Assembly: GCA_049642705.1 (NCBI GenBank)
Contig: JBARPB010000012.1
Span: forward strand, 1 to 35,110
Length of the DNA: 35,110 bases
Direction: 5' to 3'
DNA from: CAZYPU01 sp049642705
GTDB taxonomy: Bacteria > Omnitrophota > Gorgyraeia > JABMRN01 > RBG-13-46-9
The position numbers and the translations under genes were made by a program. Below, piece after piece: positions 1 through 7,192 of the stretch. Below the pieces are notes generated by a model. That model made no database searches and had not been told where the DNA came from. It worked only from the letters and a program-made list of their open reading frames with translations. The stretch's first letter is position 1, and each line of letters starts with the position of its first letter.

Positions 1-2380
1 AGATTTCGCTTTTAATTTCCGGGATGTAACGGCGCCTCCCGAGAATCGTGGTTACAAATCCTTTTTCCCCGGCTTCGGCAATCACTTTTTCCAGAAAAAC
101 CTTCACGTCCGGGTAGCGTTCGAAATATGCTTCGATAAACCTGGAGGCCTCACGAACGTCTATTCCAAGCTCTCGCGATAGCCCGTAGGCGCTCATGCCG
201 TATATGATGCCGAAGTTTACTGTCTTTGCCGCCTGGCGCATCTCGGTGCTTACTTCTTTTTCCCCGAGGCCGTAGATTAAAGAGGCGGTAAAGGAGTGTA
301 TGTCCCTTTGGCCTTTAAAGGCCTCGATCAGGTTTTTGTCGCCCGAAAGATGAGCGAGAATACGCAATTCTATCTGGGAGTAGTCCGCCGAGAGTATCAG
401 GTGTGATTTCTCCTCCGCGATAAAGGCCTTCCTGATCTTCTTCCCCATCTCGGTTTTTACGGGGATGTTCTGCAGGTTTGGGTTGCTGGACGAAAGCCTC
501 CCCGTTGCGGTTATGGTCTGATTGAATGAGGTATGTATCCTGCCTGTCGAGGCGTTTACAAGGGCCGGGAGGCTGTCGATGTAGGTTGATTTCAGCTTCG
601 CGAGGCCTCTGTAACGCAGGATCTCACGGGGTAGCTTTTCTTTTTCGGATAAAACTTCCAGGACCTCCTCATTTGTCGAGGCACCCGTTTTCGTGCGTTT
701 AATAACCGGCATCTTCAATTTTTCGAAAAGGATACCCCCAAGCTGCTTTGGAGAGTTTATGTTGAAAGTCTCGCCGGCCATCGAATAAATATTTTTCTCG
801 CAGGTCCCGATTTTTTTCTCTATCTCCACGGAAAGCCGTCCAAGGTAAGCGCAGTCCACGCTAACACCGCAGAATTCCATATCGGCAAGCACCTCTATAA
901 GGGGTATCTCAACCTTAAAAAAGAGTTCTTCCAGGGCCTTCTCCTTCAATTGCTTCTCCAAAATGCTCTCAAGGCTAAGTGCTATAACACTATCCTCGCA
1001 GCAGTAATCGCATACCTCTTTGACGTCCACCTCATCCATGGTTAGCGCTTTTTTTCCTTTTCCTATCAGTTCTTCGATCGGCCTTTTCGCGTATCCCAGG
1101 TACTCGAGCGCTATATCGCCCAGGTTATGGTTTGATTTGGACGGGTTTAAAAGATACGACGCAACCATGGTGTCAAACTCTATGCCCTTTACGGCAACTC
1201 CCATAGCCTTGAGAATCAAAACGTCGTACTTTATGTTCTGCCCGATTTTCTTTATTTTACCGTCTTCAAAAACGCCCCTTAGGGCTTTTATGACTTCCTT
1301 TTTTTTAAGGTCTCTAAGGGCGTTTAAGGGTATGTAATGCGCCTCGTTTTCCTTCCAGGCAAAAGACACGCCCACGGGGCGCGCCTGCATTGGGTTGTAG
1401 TGCGTCGTTTCAAAATCGAAAGCGAATCTCCTCGCGCGTTTAAGTTCGCGCACGAACTTCGAAAATTCCTCGCGGCAATCGACCAGTCTATAACTCCCCT
1501 GCGGCCTTCGCCCCGGCGCTATCTCTTTTAAAAGCTTTCTGAATTCAAGTTCCTTAAAAAGCTCGGCCAGGGCCTTTTCGTCAGGTTCCTTAAGGAACAG
1601 ATCTTCGATGTCAACCTCTATGGGGGCGTTTTTCTTGATTGTAGCAAGTTCCCTGCTGAGGAGTGCCAAATCCCTTGATTCCTCTATCTTTTTCCGCCTC
1701 GACTCACTTTTTATCTTATGCGTGTTTTTAAGGACTCTCTCCAGGCTTTTGAATTCCTTCATGAGTTCAATCGCCGTTTTCTCCCCTATGCCCGGGACAC
1801 CTGGGATGTTATCGGAAGTATCGCCCATTAGCGCCATAAGATCGGTTATCCCCTCCGGGGCCACGCCGAACCTTTCCTTGACCTCTTTTTCGCCGTAAAT
1901 TACGCCGTCTTTGTGCGGGCTGTAAACCTTTACCCGGTCGCCCACAAGCTGCATCGCGTCCTTATCGCTTGTCACTATAAAGGTATCTATCCCCTTCGCC
2001 TTTCGGCATTTCTCCGCCAGCGTCGCCAGGACATCGTCCGCTTCGTAACCCTGTACCTCATATATAGGTATATTATAGGCACGGAGGATGCGCTTTATAT
2101 AGGGTAGCTGGCTGACCAGGTCCTCCGGCATAGGTTTTCGCTTTAGCTTGTAGTCCTTGAACTTTTCGTGCCTGAAAGTGGGGCCTTTCAGGTCGAAGGC
2201 CACGGCCATCATATCGGGTTTTTCTTCTTTGATAATCTTCTTAATCATAGCAATAAACCCGTATATGGCGTTTGTGGGCTGGCCCTTTGAATTCGACAGG
2301 TGCCTTATGGCATAATACGCCCTGTAACAAAAGGAATTACCGTCAATGAGAAAAAATCTTTTGTTCGATCTATCGGGCAT
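1..2380 (-). CDS. polA: DNA polymerase I, C-terminus cut off by the window edge
   Basis: Family A polymerase that fills gaps and removes RNA primers in replication and repair. About 793 residues are visible. The N-terminal 5'-3' flap nuclease (residues 1-290) begins FFLIDGNSFCYRAYYA and carries YEADDVLA and MGDTSDNIPGVPGIGEKTA. A 3'-5' exonuclease domain follows with its acidic residues apparently intact: FDFETT near 322, then IGQNIKYD, then YCCED. The polymerase domain shows motif A (DYSQIELRILAHLSG, near 665) and motif B (RQAAKTVNFGIIYG, near 718); the final HDE motif lies outside the window. The ATG at 2380 is preceded by a good promoter but has no clear Shine-Dalgarno site. It follows the HAMP gene on the same strand. 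Identification is secure. Confidence 0.97.
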   Translation of the reverse strand, partial: MPDRSNKRFFLIDGNSFCYRAYYAIRHLSNSKGQPTNAIYGFIAMIKKIIKEEKPDMMAVAFDLKGPTFRHEKFKDYKLKRKPMPEDLVSQLPYIKRILRAYNIPIYEVQGYEADDVLATLAEKCRKAKGIDTFIVTSDKDAMQLVGDRVKVYSPHKDGVIYGEKEVKERFGVAPEGITDLMALMGDTSDNIPGVPGIGEKTAIELMKEFKSLERVLKNTHKIKSESRRKKIEESRDLALLSRELATIKKNAPIEVDIEDLFLKEPDEKALAELFKELEFRKLLKEIAPGRRPQGSYRLVDCREEFSKFVRELKRARRFAFDFETTHYNPMQARPVGVSFAWKENEAHYIPLNALRDLKKKEVIKALRGVFEDGKIKKIGQNIKYDVLILKAMGVAVKGIEFDTMVASYLLNPSKSNHNLGDIALEYLGYAKRPIEELIGKGKKALTMDEVDVKEVCDYCCEDSVIALSLESILEKQLKEKALEELFFKVEIPLIEVLADMEFCGVSVDCAYLGRLSVEIEKKIGTCEKNIYSMAGETFNINSPKQLGGILFEKLKMPVIKRTKTGASTNEEVLEVLSEKEKLPREILRYRGLAKLKSTYIDSLPALVNASTGRIHTSFNQTITATGRLSSSNPNLQNIPVKTEMGKKIRKAFIAEEKSHLILSADYSQIELRILAHLSGDKNLIEAFKGQRDIHSFTASLIYGLGEKEVSTEMRQAAKTVNFGIIYGMSAYGLSRELGIDVREASRFIEAYFERYPDVKVFLEKVIAEAGEKGFVTTILGRRRYIPEIKSEI

Positions 2381-2447
2381 GAATAAAAAGCATCTGGTTT
2401 GGCTTCTCGGTTAATAAACTAGGAAGGATGTTCTGCTTTTCGGCATA

Positions 2448-2476
2448 AGATTAACATAGGAAAGTGCGATTGTCAA
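2448..2476 (-). promoter_or_regulatory. Predicted sigma-70 promoter of polA
   Basis: On the minus strand the sequence reads TTGACA (2476-2471), a 17-nt spacer, then TAATCT (2453-2448). The -35 box overlaps the last codon and stop of the upstream HAMP gene, so polA can be transcribed independently of that operon. The expected leader is about 60 nt. Confidence 0.7.
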
Positions 2477-2910
2477 GGCTTTTTTTCGCTTTCTAACTTA
2501 TCCACCAATCTATTTATGGCTTCGGCCAGGTCTTTCAATTCATCCTTTTTTCTAAGGTGTAGCCTCTGGCTGTAGTCTCCACTGGTGACATTGCCCAGAA
2601 ATCGTATCATCCTGAAGACCGGGCCGGCTATCCTGTGGGAAGCCAGGATGCCGATCCCCACGCAAAGCACCGTAACGAAGAACATGGTGATAAGTAGCCT
2701 GATGTTCACGGACCTGAAAATCTGGACAAGCCTGCCCTGGGGATACACGCTCGCCAACTTGCTGCCCAGGAGCACCCACGAGTTATAGTATATGGTGTAG
2801 CCCGAAACCACCGCGCTTAAAAGCATAACGGCTACAATAAGACCCACGTATTTTAACTGAAATTCTTTTTTGACAATATAACGCCTTCTTCTATAGGGCT
2901 TCTTCTCCAT
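2473..2910 (-). CDS. Small membrane protein with a HAMP domain
   Basis: The 145-residue protein has a basic N-terminus (KKPYRRRRYIVKKEFQ), a membrane segment at about 20-42, a short extracytoplasmic loop, and a second membrane segment at about 70-92. It then has a HAMP linker beginning HRIAGPVFRMIRFL and a charged helix (KKDELKDLAEAINRLVDKLE). There is no kinase, methyl-accepting or cyclase output domain after the HAMP, so it would have to signal through a partner or serve as a membrane helper; its function is unknown. The start ATG has a strong GGAGG site 7 nt upstream. It lies immediately after repeat element A and probably ends the tsaD operon. Confidence 0.85.
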   Translation of the reverse strand: MEKKPYRRRRYIVKKEFQLKYVGLIVAVMLLSAVVSGYTIYYNSWVLLGSKLASVYPQGRLVQIFRSVNIRLLITMFFVTVLCVGIGILASHRIAGPVFRMIRFLGNVTSGDYSQRLHLRKKDELKDLAEAINRLVDKLESEKKP

Positions 2911-2925
2911 GCTATTTCCTCCTTC

Positions 2926-3107
2926 AATGAGACCTGAACTTATGAAAATCTTTGATTTTCATAAGTTCATCTTCTATGAACTTCTTCCTTGAAGGGCGAA
3001 TTGAACCCCCCCACCACTTTCCACCACATTCGCAAGAAAGTGGTGGGGGGTAAATTCGGCTACAGACTTACGTCGGCCACTGGGCCGACGTAAGTCTAAG
3101 CCTCATT
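2926..3107 (-). repeat. Structured intergenic element, copy A (182 bp, three hairpins)
   Basis: It is bounded by AATGAG (2926-2931) and CTCATT (3102-3107), the latter touching the stop codon of the PDZ gene. Left hairpin 2935-2969: a 16-bp perfect stem around a TTT loop. A linker at 2970-2996 contains TGAACTTCTTC and TTGAA. Middle stem 2997-3058: CGAATT pairs with AATTCG, and CCCCCCACCACTTTC pairs with GAAAGTGGTGGGGGG. Right hairpin 3064-3097: AGACTTACGTCGGCC, loop ACTG, then its complement; an outer GGCT/AGCC pair flanks it. The same layout, with different stem sequences, recurs at 22133-22408. No coding potential was seen. It could be a mobile MITE-like repeat, an RNA processing element, or both. 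Confidence 0.85.
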
Positions 3108-4030
3108 TATTTCCTCCAAATGGTTACTTCGCGTCTTGCGGTAAGCACTACGGTATCGCGCTTCGGGTTCTCTATCATTTTTATCGCGTCTTTAAGCGGC
3201 ATATATCGGGTCGAGGTACCGTTAATGGCGGTGATTAAATCGCCTTTCACGAGACCGGCCTTTTGCCCCTTTCCGCCGCGCTTTACTGCGACGAGGGTCA
3301 AACCGTTTACAAGCATATCGAGTGTGAAAGGCGGTTCATTCTTCAACGCTATTTCACGCTCGATACCCATTTTAATTTCCCCGAAACTTTCCTCCAGCAA
3401 AAGGCGCGCGACGCTTTCCACCGACATGTAGCCCGTAAGGCGGCCCCATACAGAGACCAATACGTCGTTCTTTTCAAGGCCCACTGTGAAGGCCGGTGAG
3501 CCTTTCCGGACCTTCGTTATCTTCACTCGGTTTTTTTCCTCGTTTAGGCGGATCCCGATAATGTCTTCAAGTTTTTTTTCTAAAGTCTCTTCGGGCTCGG
3601 GCGGCGCCGGCGGCCAGCTGTCAAAATCCCTCCTTCTCTTGACGTCCTCTAGCTTGTCCTGCTCGCGCCTTCGAAAAAGGTAGCCCATTACATAATTCAT
3701 CTTATCGCGCGCAATCCGGTGCGATGGATTCGTATGGTGGGCCTTCTCGTAGTAAAAATACGCCTTTTCATATTCGCGCCGGGCTAGGCATGTATCACCC
3801 AGTTTCACGAGATTTTGTTCCGGCATGTCGTACAGGATCTCGCGGATATCTGCCTTGAGGATGCCCTTCTCGCCTTCATAGGTAGATACAACAACCCTGT
3901 CCTTGTACTCTTCGACGACAATTCCCTTAATCTCCTCGCCGTTTTTTAAACTGACCGTGTCCGCAAAAACAAGGGTTGCCGACAAGAGAAAAATGTTTAA
4001 ACCGATGTATGTAATAATCTTGCGTAACAT
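3107..4030 (-). CDS. Exported protein with Sm/SH3-like domain, tetratricopeptide-like helices and two PDZ domains
   Basis: This is a 307-residue protein with a signal peptide (hydrophobic residues 5-22, likely cleavage after VFA). The mature start DTVSLKNGEEIKGIVVEE is a small beta-barrel-like module. A helical segment at about 75-115 (LGDTCLARREYEKAYFYYEKAHHTNP) resembles a TPR. A proline-rich linker follows, then two PDZ-like domains at about 155-225 and 230-300 (GLVKGDLITAINGTSTRYMPLKDAIKMI). No protease triad is visible, so it is more likely a periplasmic scaffold than an enzyme. The ATG is 2 nt from the stop of the upstream HTH gene. The N-terminal module recurs in the protease at 23049-23741. 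Confidence 0.8.
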   Translation of the reverse strand: MLRKIITYIGLNIFLLSATLVFADTVSLKNGEEIKGIVVEEYKDRVVVSTYEGEKGILKADIREILYDMPEQNLVKLGDTCLARREYEKAYFYYEKAHHTNPSHRIARDKMNYVMGYLFRRREQDKLEDVKRRRDFDSWPPAPPEPEETLEKKLEDIIGIRLNEEKNRVKITKVRKGSPAFTVGLEKNDVLVSVWGRLTGYMSVESVARLLLEESFGEIKMGIEREIALKNEPPFTLDMLVNGLTLVAVKRGGKGQKAGLVKGDLITAINGTSTRYMPLKDAIKMIENPKRDTVVLTARREVTIWRK

Positions 4031-4032
4031 CT

Positions 4033-4383
4033 TTATTTAAATATGAACCACAAAATAAGAAGGGCTATCGTGGCAGCGATAATATAAAAATCGTTAAAAT
4101 AAAAGAAGTCGGAAAGCCTCTCGGCAAGCGATTCGGAATACGCCGCTTCCTGCCGGACTTTCAAAAATTCCTTCGATGGGGCTTTCTCCGGGCTTCCTGC
4201 GGCGGCGCCTTTTGCTAAAATTTCATTCTGAACGGCCTCTATCTGCTCCTTTCTGAAACGCAAGAAACGCCCGCCCACCTGATAAGCGGGTAACTCCCCC
4301 TTATTCACCAACCTTTTTACTTCTTGCTCGGAAATGCCAAGAAGCCGGGACGTTTCGTTTATCGTTAAGAGTTTCTCCGGCAT
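4033..4383 (-). CDS. Excisionase-type helix-turn-helix protein with a C-terminal membrane anchor
   Basis: The 116-residue protein opens with a MerR/excisionase-like HTH (LLTINETSRLLGISEQEVKRLVNKGELPAYQVGGRFLRFR split across residues 4-45). It continues through a charged linker and ends in one hydrophobic segment, IIAATIALLILWFIF, at the extreme C-terminus. This predicts a tail-anchored cytoplasmic domain at the inner membrane. The HTH resembles that at the C-terminus of the preceding bactofilin gene, from which it is separated by only 3 nt, so the two probably act together. DNA binding is inferred from the family; in this setting the domain might instead mediate protein contacts. Confidence 0.75.
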   Translation of the reverse strand: MPEKLLTINETSRLLGISEQEVKRLVNKGELPAYQVGGRFLRFRKEQIEAVQNEILAKGAAAGSPEKAPSKEFLKVRQEAAYSESLAERLSDFFYFNDFYIIAATIALLILWFIFK

Positions 4384-4386
4384 GTT

Positions 4387-4923
4387 TTATTTTATCTTTT
4401 CACTCGTGAGCCAGTCTTCGATTTTGGATTTTTCGAATTTCCACCTCGCCCCTTCTTTCACGGCAGGAAGTTTCCCCGTATCGGCCCACTCACGAACGAC
4501 GTTTTTTTCCACCTCGAGGTATTTAGCCACTTCGTCGATTGTCAGCATGTCGACGGCATTTTTCGTAACCTTCTCCTCGCGCAACATATTGCAATAGCCC
4601 TCCAGGACCGCCCCTTCCTCAATGCTTAAGACAGGGGTCTTTATATCGCCGACGACGCATGCCGGCGCAATCAGCCTTAAAGAGCCCAGCGCGTTGATAT
4701 CGCCGTTAACCCTGCCTGCGATGACGATATTTTCACCGTTTATATCAGCGTTCACGACGGCGTGCTCCCCTATTGTAAGTTTGCCCTTCGTCTCGAGCTT
4801 TCCCTCGAAGTTGCCGTTAATCCGAAGGTTTACGGGGTCCTTAAACGTGAGGGTCCCCTGCATGCTCGCGTCCACCTCAAGGACCTTCTCCTTTGGTTCT
4901 TCGCGTCTTCTCCCTAGAGCCAT
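4387..4923 (-). CDS. Bactofilin with a fused C-terminal helix-turn-helix domain
   Basis: Residues 15-115 form a bactofilin (DUF583) beta-helix: short repeats such as LRINGNFEGKLETKGKLTIG, VVNADINGENIVIAG and GDINALGSLRLIAPACVVGD. Bactofilins polymerise into cytoskeletal filaments near the membrane. Residues 122-175 add an excisionase/MerR-type HTH (MLTIDEVAKYLEVEKNVVREW, ending KFEKSKIEDWL), which is not part of classical bactofilins. The start has a GGAGG site 6 nt upstream that lies inside the end of tsaD. It is followed 3 nt later by a second, membrane-anchored HTH gene. Domain calls are from sequence; the idea that filament and DNA are linked is inference. Confidence 0.85.
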   Translation of the reverse strand: MALGRRREEPKEKVLEVDASMQGTLTFKDPVNLRINGNFEGKLETKGKLTIGEHAVVNADINGENIVIAGRVNGDINALGSLRLIAPACVVGDIKTPVLSIEEGAVLEGYCNMLREEKVTKNAVDMLTIDEVAKYLEVEKNVVREWADTGKLPAVKEGARWKFEKSKIEDWLTSEKIK

Positions 4924-4924
4924 T

Positions 4925-5890
4925 TCACACCTCCATTTTGTTTAGAAAAATCTCTTCCCCTAAACCCGCAACCATCGCCGCGTTATCCACGCATAACGCC
5001 GGCGGTGGATAAAAAAGTTTATACCCGGGCCTCCTACAGGCGGATTCGAGCTTCGCGCGCAGCCTTTTGTTCGAGATAACACCGCCACCCAGAACAATCT
5101 CTCTTATCCCGAACTTCCTGCACGCCCTTAACGACCTTTCCGCCAGAACGTCAAAAACCGCCTCCTGGAATGACCATGAAATTCTGGAAATCTCCCGACG
5201 GGATGGCTTCGCGTCCCTTACGTAATAGAAAACGGCGGTTTTTATTCCGCTTAAGCTAAAATCGAAAGAATTCCTGTCCAAATAGGCACGGGGGAAATTA
5301 ATCGGTTTTTTCTTCGTAAATTTCCTCGCATATTTTTCGATGGCGGGTCCGCCCGGGTAGCCTATACCCAGGACCTTCGCCACCTTATCGAAAGCCTCAC
5401 CGATTGCGTCATCCTTTGTCCTTCCGATGAGTTCAAAATCTTTGAACGCCTTGCAGACAAATATATTAGTGTGCCCTCCCGAAACAACTACCCCAACAAA
5501 AGGAAACCGCGGGTTCGGACGCTTCCCGGCCAAAAAATTCGCAAATAGGTGGGCTGCGAGGTGGTTTACGGTTACGAGCGGTATGCCGAGCGAATAGCCC
5601 AATGCCACGGCGAACGATTTGCCCGCAATAAGGGAACCTGGAAGACCGGGCTCTTCCGTAACGGCTATCAGTTCAAGATCCTTAAAGGGCATCCTTGCCT
5701 TCTTCAACGTTTTTTTTGCCACTTGATTAATATATTCGATATGGAACCTTGATGCTATCTCCGGAATTACGCCGCCGTATTTTTCGTGAAGCGGGACACT
5801 TGAGGTTACAACGGTGGATAAAACCCTGCCCTTACGGACTACGGCTGCCGCCGTCTCGTCGCACGATGTTTCTATTCCTAATGTAACCAC
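4925..5890 (-). CDS. tsaD: tRNA N6-adenosine threonylcarbamoyltransferase
   Basis: It transfers the threonylcarbamoyl group to A37 of ANN-decoding tRNAs (t6A) together with TsaB and TsaE. The 321-residue protein is close to the usual length. It starts LGIETSCDETAAAVV, and has the metal-binding HLAAH near residue 110, VSGGHTNIF near 138, the FDKVAKVLGIGYPGGPAIE loop, and LGGGVISNKRLR near the end. The chosen start is a GTG at 5890, because the conserved domain begins immediately after it. The start region is a 14-bp tandem duplication (see separate entry). It is the first gene of the operon that continues into the bactofilin. Confidence 0.96.
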   Translation of the reverse strand: MVTLGIETSCDETAAAVVRKGRVLSTVVTSSVPLHEKYGGVIPEIASRFHIEYINQVAKKTLKKARMPFKDLELIAVTEEPGLPGSLIAGKSFAVALGYSLGIPLVTVNHLAAHLFANFLAGKRPNPRFPFVGVVVSGGHTNIFVCKAFKDFELIGRTKDDAIGEAFDKVAKVLGIGYPGGPAIEKYARKFTKKKPINFPRAYLDRNSFDFSLSGIKTAVFYYVRDAKPSRREISRISWSFQEAVFDVLAERSLRACRKFGIREIVLGGGVISNKRLRAKLESACRRPGYKLFYPPPALCVDNAAMVAGLGEEIFLNKMEV

Positions 5891-5908
5891 CTTTATGTAA
5901 CCACCTTT
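5881..5908 (-). repeat. 14-bp tandem duplication over the tsaD ribosome-binding site and start
   Basis: The plus strand reads ATGTAACCACCTTT twice without interruption (5881-5894 and 5895-5908). On the coding strand each copy carries AAAGGTGGTTACAT, i.e. a Shine-Dalgarno-like AAAGGTG and a GTG start. The first copy would encode only three residues before TAA. The second opens tsaD. Confidence 0.8.
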
Positions 5909-5909
5909 T

Positions 5910-5937
5910 AGTATACCTTATTTCCGTGAAAAATCAA
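5910..5937 (-). promoter_or_regulatory. Predicted sigma-70 promoter of tsaD operon
   Basis: On the minus strand TTGATT (5937-5932) is followed by a 16-nt spacer and TATACT (5915-5910). It sits in the 48-nt gap after ctpA, giving the tsaD-bactofilin-HTH-PDZ-HAMP group its own start of transcription. Confidence 0.65.
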
Positions 5938-5938
5938 T

Positions 5939-7189
5939 CTAATTTGCCTTGTATATCAGTATTCCCTTCAGCACGTCCACTGCGGCCTGCAGCTGGTTGT
6001 CGTAAACAATTTCTTCTTTCGGCTTTTTTTTCTCCAATTTATCAAAGATATCTTCTTTTTTCTGCTCGGGTTTTTTCGCCGTTGGTTTAAACTCCACCTC
6101 CACGTCCGGGGTTATTCCTTTATCGGTTATCGAATGGCCTTTCGGCGTATAGTAACCGGCGGTCGTAAGCCTTACCGCCGAGCCATCTTTAAGCGAGATA
6201 ACCGTCTGGACGGAACCCTTGCCGAATGTTCTGGCGCCCAAAACTATGCCCCTTCGGTTATCCTGGATGGCTCCGGCGACGATTTCCGAGGCGCTTGCCG
6301 AGCCGCCGTTGGTCATGACCACCATGGGAAAATCCAAAAATTTCCCCCTCCCGCGGGATTTGTACACCTTATTCTGTTTCGGCAGGCGGCTCTTCAGAGA
6401 AACCACAACCGAGCCTTTCGGCAGGAATTTCTCGGCGACTTCGAAGGATACGTCCAAAAGCCCGCCGGGATTATTGCGAAGGTCAAGAATCAGCGCTTTC
6501 ATGCCCTCCTTTTTCAGCCCTTTAAGCTTCTTTTCGAGTTCGCGCGGCGTCTTTTCCTGAAATTCTATAAGCCTTATATACCCTATCCCTTCGTCAATCA
6601 TTTCCGCCGCGCTTATGCTTTCAAGTTTTATGATGCTGCGTTCGATGGTAAAATCCAGGAGTTTCTTCGCGCCTTCGCGCAGGATTGTAAGTTCAACCTT
6701 GGTTCCGGGCTTTCCGCGCAACTTCCCTACCGCTTCCATAAGCTTGATATCCCTGGTGGACTCGCCGTCTATCCTGACGATTTTGTCCCCGGCTTTTAGC
6801 CCCGCTTTTTCTGCCGGCGTCCCCTCTAACGGCGCTATGGCCGTCAGGATCCCGTCCCTTATGCCTATCTCGAGACCCAGGCCGCTGAATTCGCCCTTTG
6901 TCTCGATCTCCAGTTCCCTGACGTTTTCGGGATCCATAAACTGGCTATAACCGTCTAAAGAGGAAAGCATCCCCTCGAGCGCGCCGTACACAAGTTTTTT
7001 CGGCTCCACTTCTTTGATATAATCAGACTGGACGATCGTTACCGCGTCCGAAAAGAGCTCGACCTGCCGGTACAGCTCCCTGTCCTCGTCCCGTGCACTC
7101 CCACCTGCGCAACCGAGGTAGGCAGAGCCGCACGCTATTAAAAAAACACAGACTGTTATTTTCTTAAATGAAAACTTTATTCTCGACAT
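5939..7189 (-). CDS. ctpA: Carboxy-terminal processing protease, S41 family, probable lipoprotein
   Basis: A periplasmic serine protease that trims or degrades exported proteins. The 416-residue precursor has a lipoprotein-type signal (VCVFLIACGSAYLGC, lipobox LGC). A PDZ domain lies at about 95-180 (GLGLEIGIRDG, KAGLKAGDKIVRIDG). The S41 core has the nucleophile in GGSASASEIVAGAIQDN near residue 295 and the general-base lysine in FGKGSVQT near 320. The C-terminal tail is lysine-rich. It starts 3 nt after gatB and is probably the last gene of the gatCAB transcript. Confidence 0.95.
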   Translation of the reverse strand: MSRIKFSFKKITVCVFLIACGSAYLGCAGGSARDEDRELYRQVELFSDAVTIVQSDYIKEVEPKKLVYGALEGMLSSLDGYSQFMDPENVRELEIETKGEFSGLGLEIGIRDGILTAIAPLEGTPAEKAGLKAGDKIVRIDGESTRDIKLMEAVGKLRGKPGTKVELTILREGAKKLLDFTIERSIIKLESISAAEMIDEGIGYIRLIEFQEKTPRELEKKLKGLKKEGMKALILDLRNNPGGLLDVSFEVAEKFLPKGSVVVSLKSRLPKQNKVYKSRGRGKFLDFPMVVMTNGGSASASEIVAGAIQDNRRGIVLGARTFGKGSVQTVISLKDGSAVRLTTAGYYTPKGHSITDKGITPDVEVEFKPTAKKPEQKKEDIFDKLEKKKPKEEIVYDNQLQAAVDVLKGILIYKAN

Positions 7190-7192
7190 ATT

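Noticed and set aside
2926..3107. Element A as a simple Rho-independent terminator
   Set aside because: The hairpins lack a following T run, there are three of them with conserved linker and ends, and the same layout recurs at 22133-22408.
6134..6799. A 221-codon plus-strand frame opposite ctpA
   Set aside because: Antisense to the S41 protease, low-complexity composition, no start signals.
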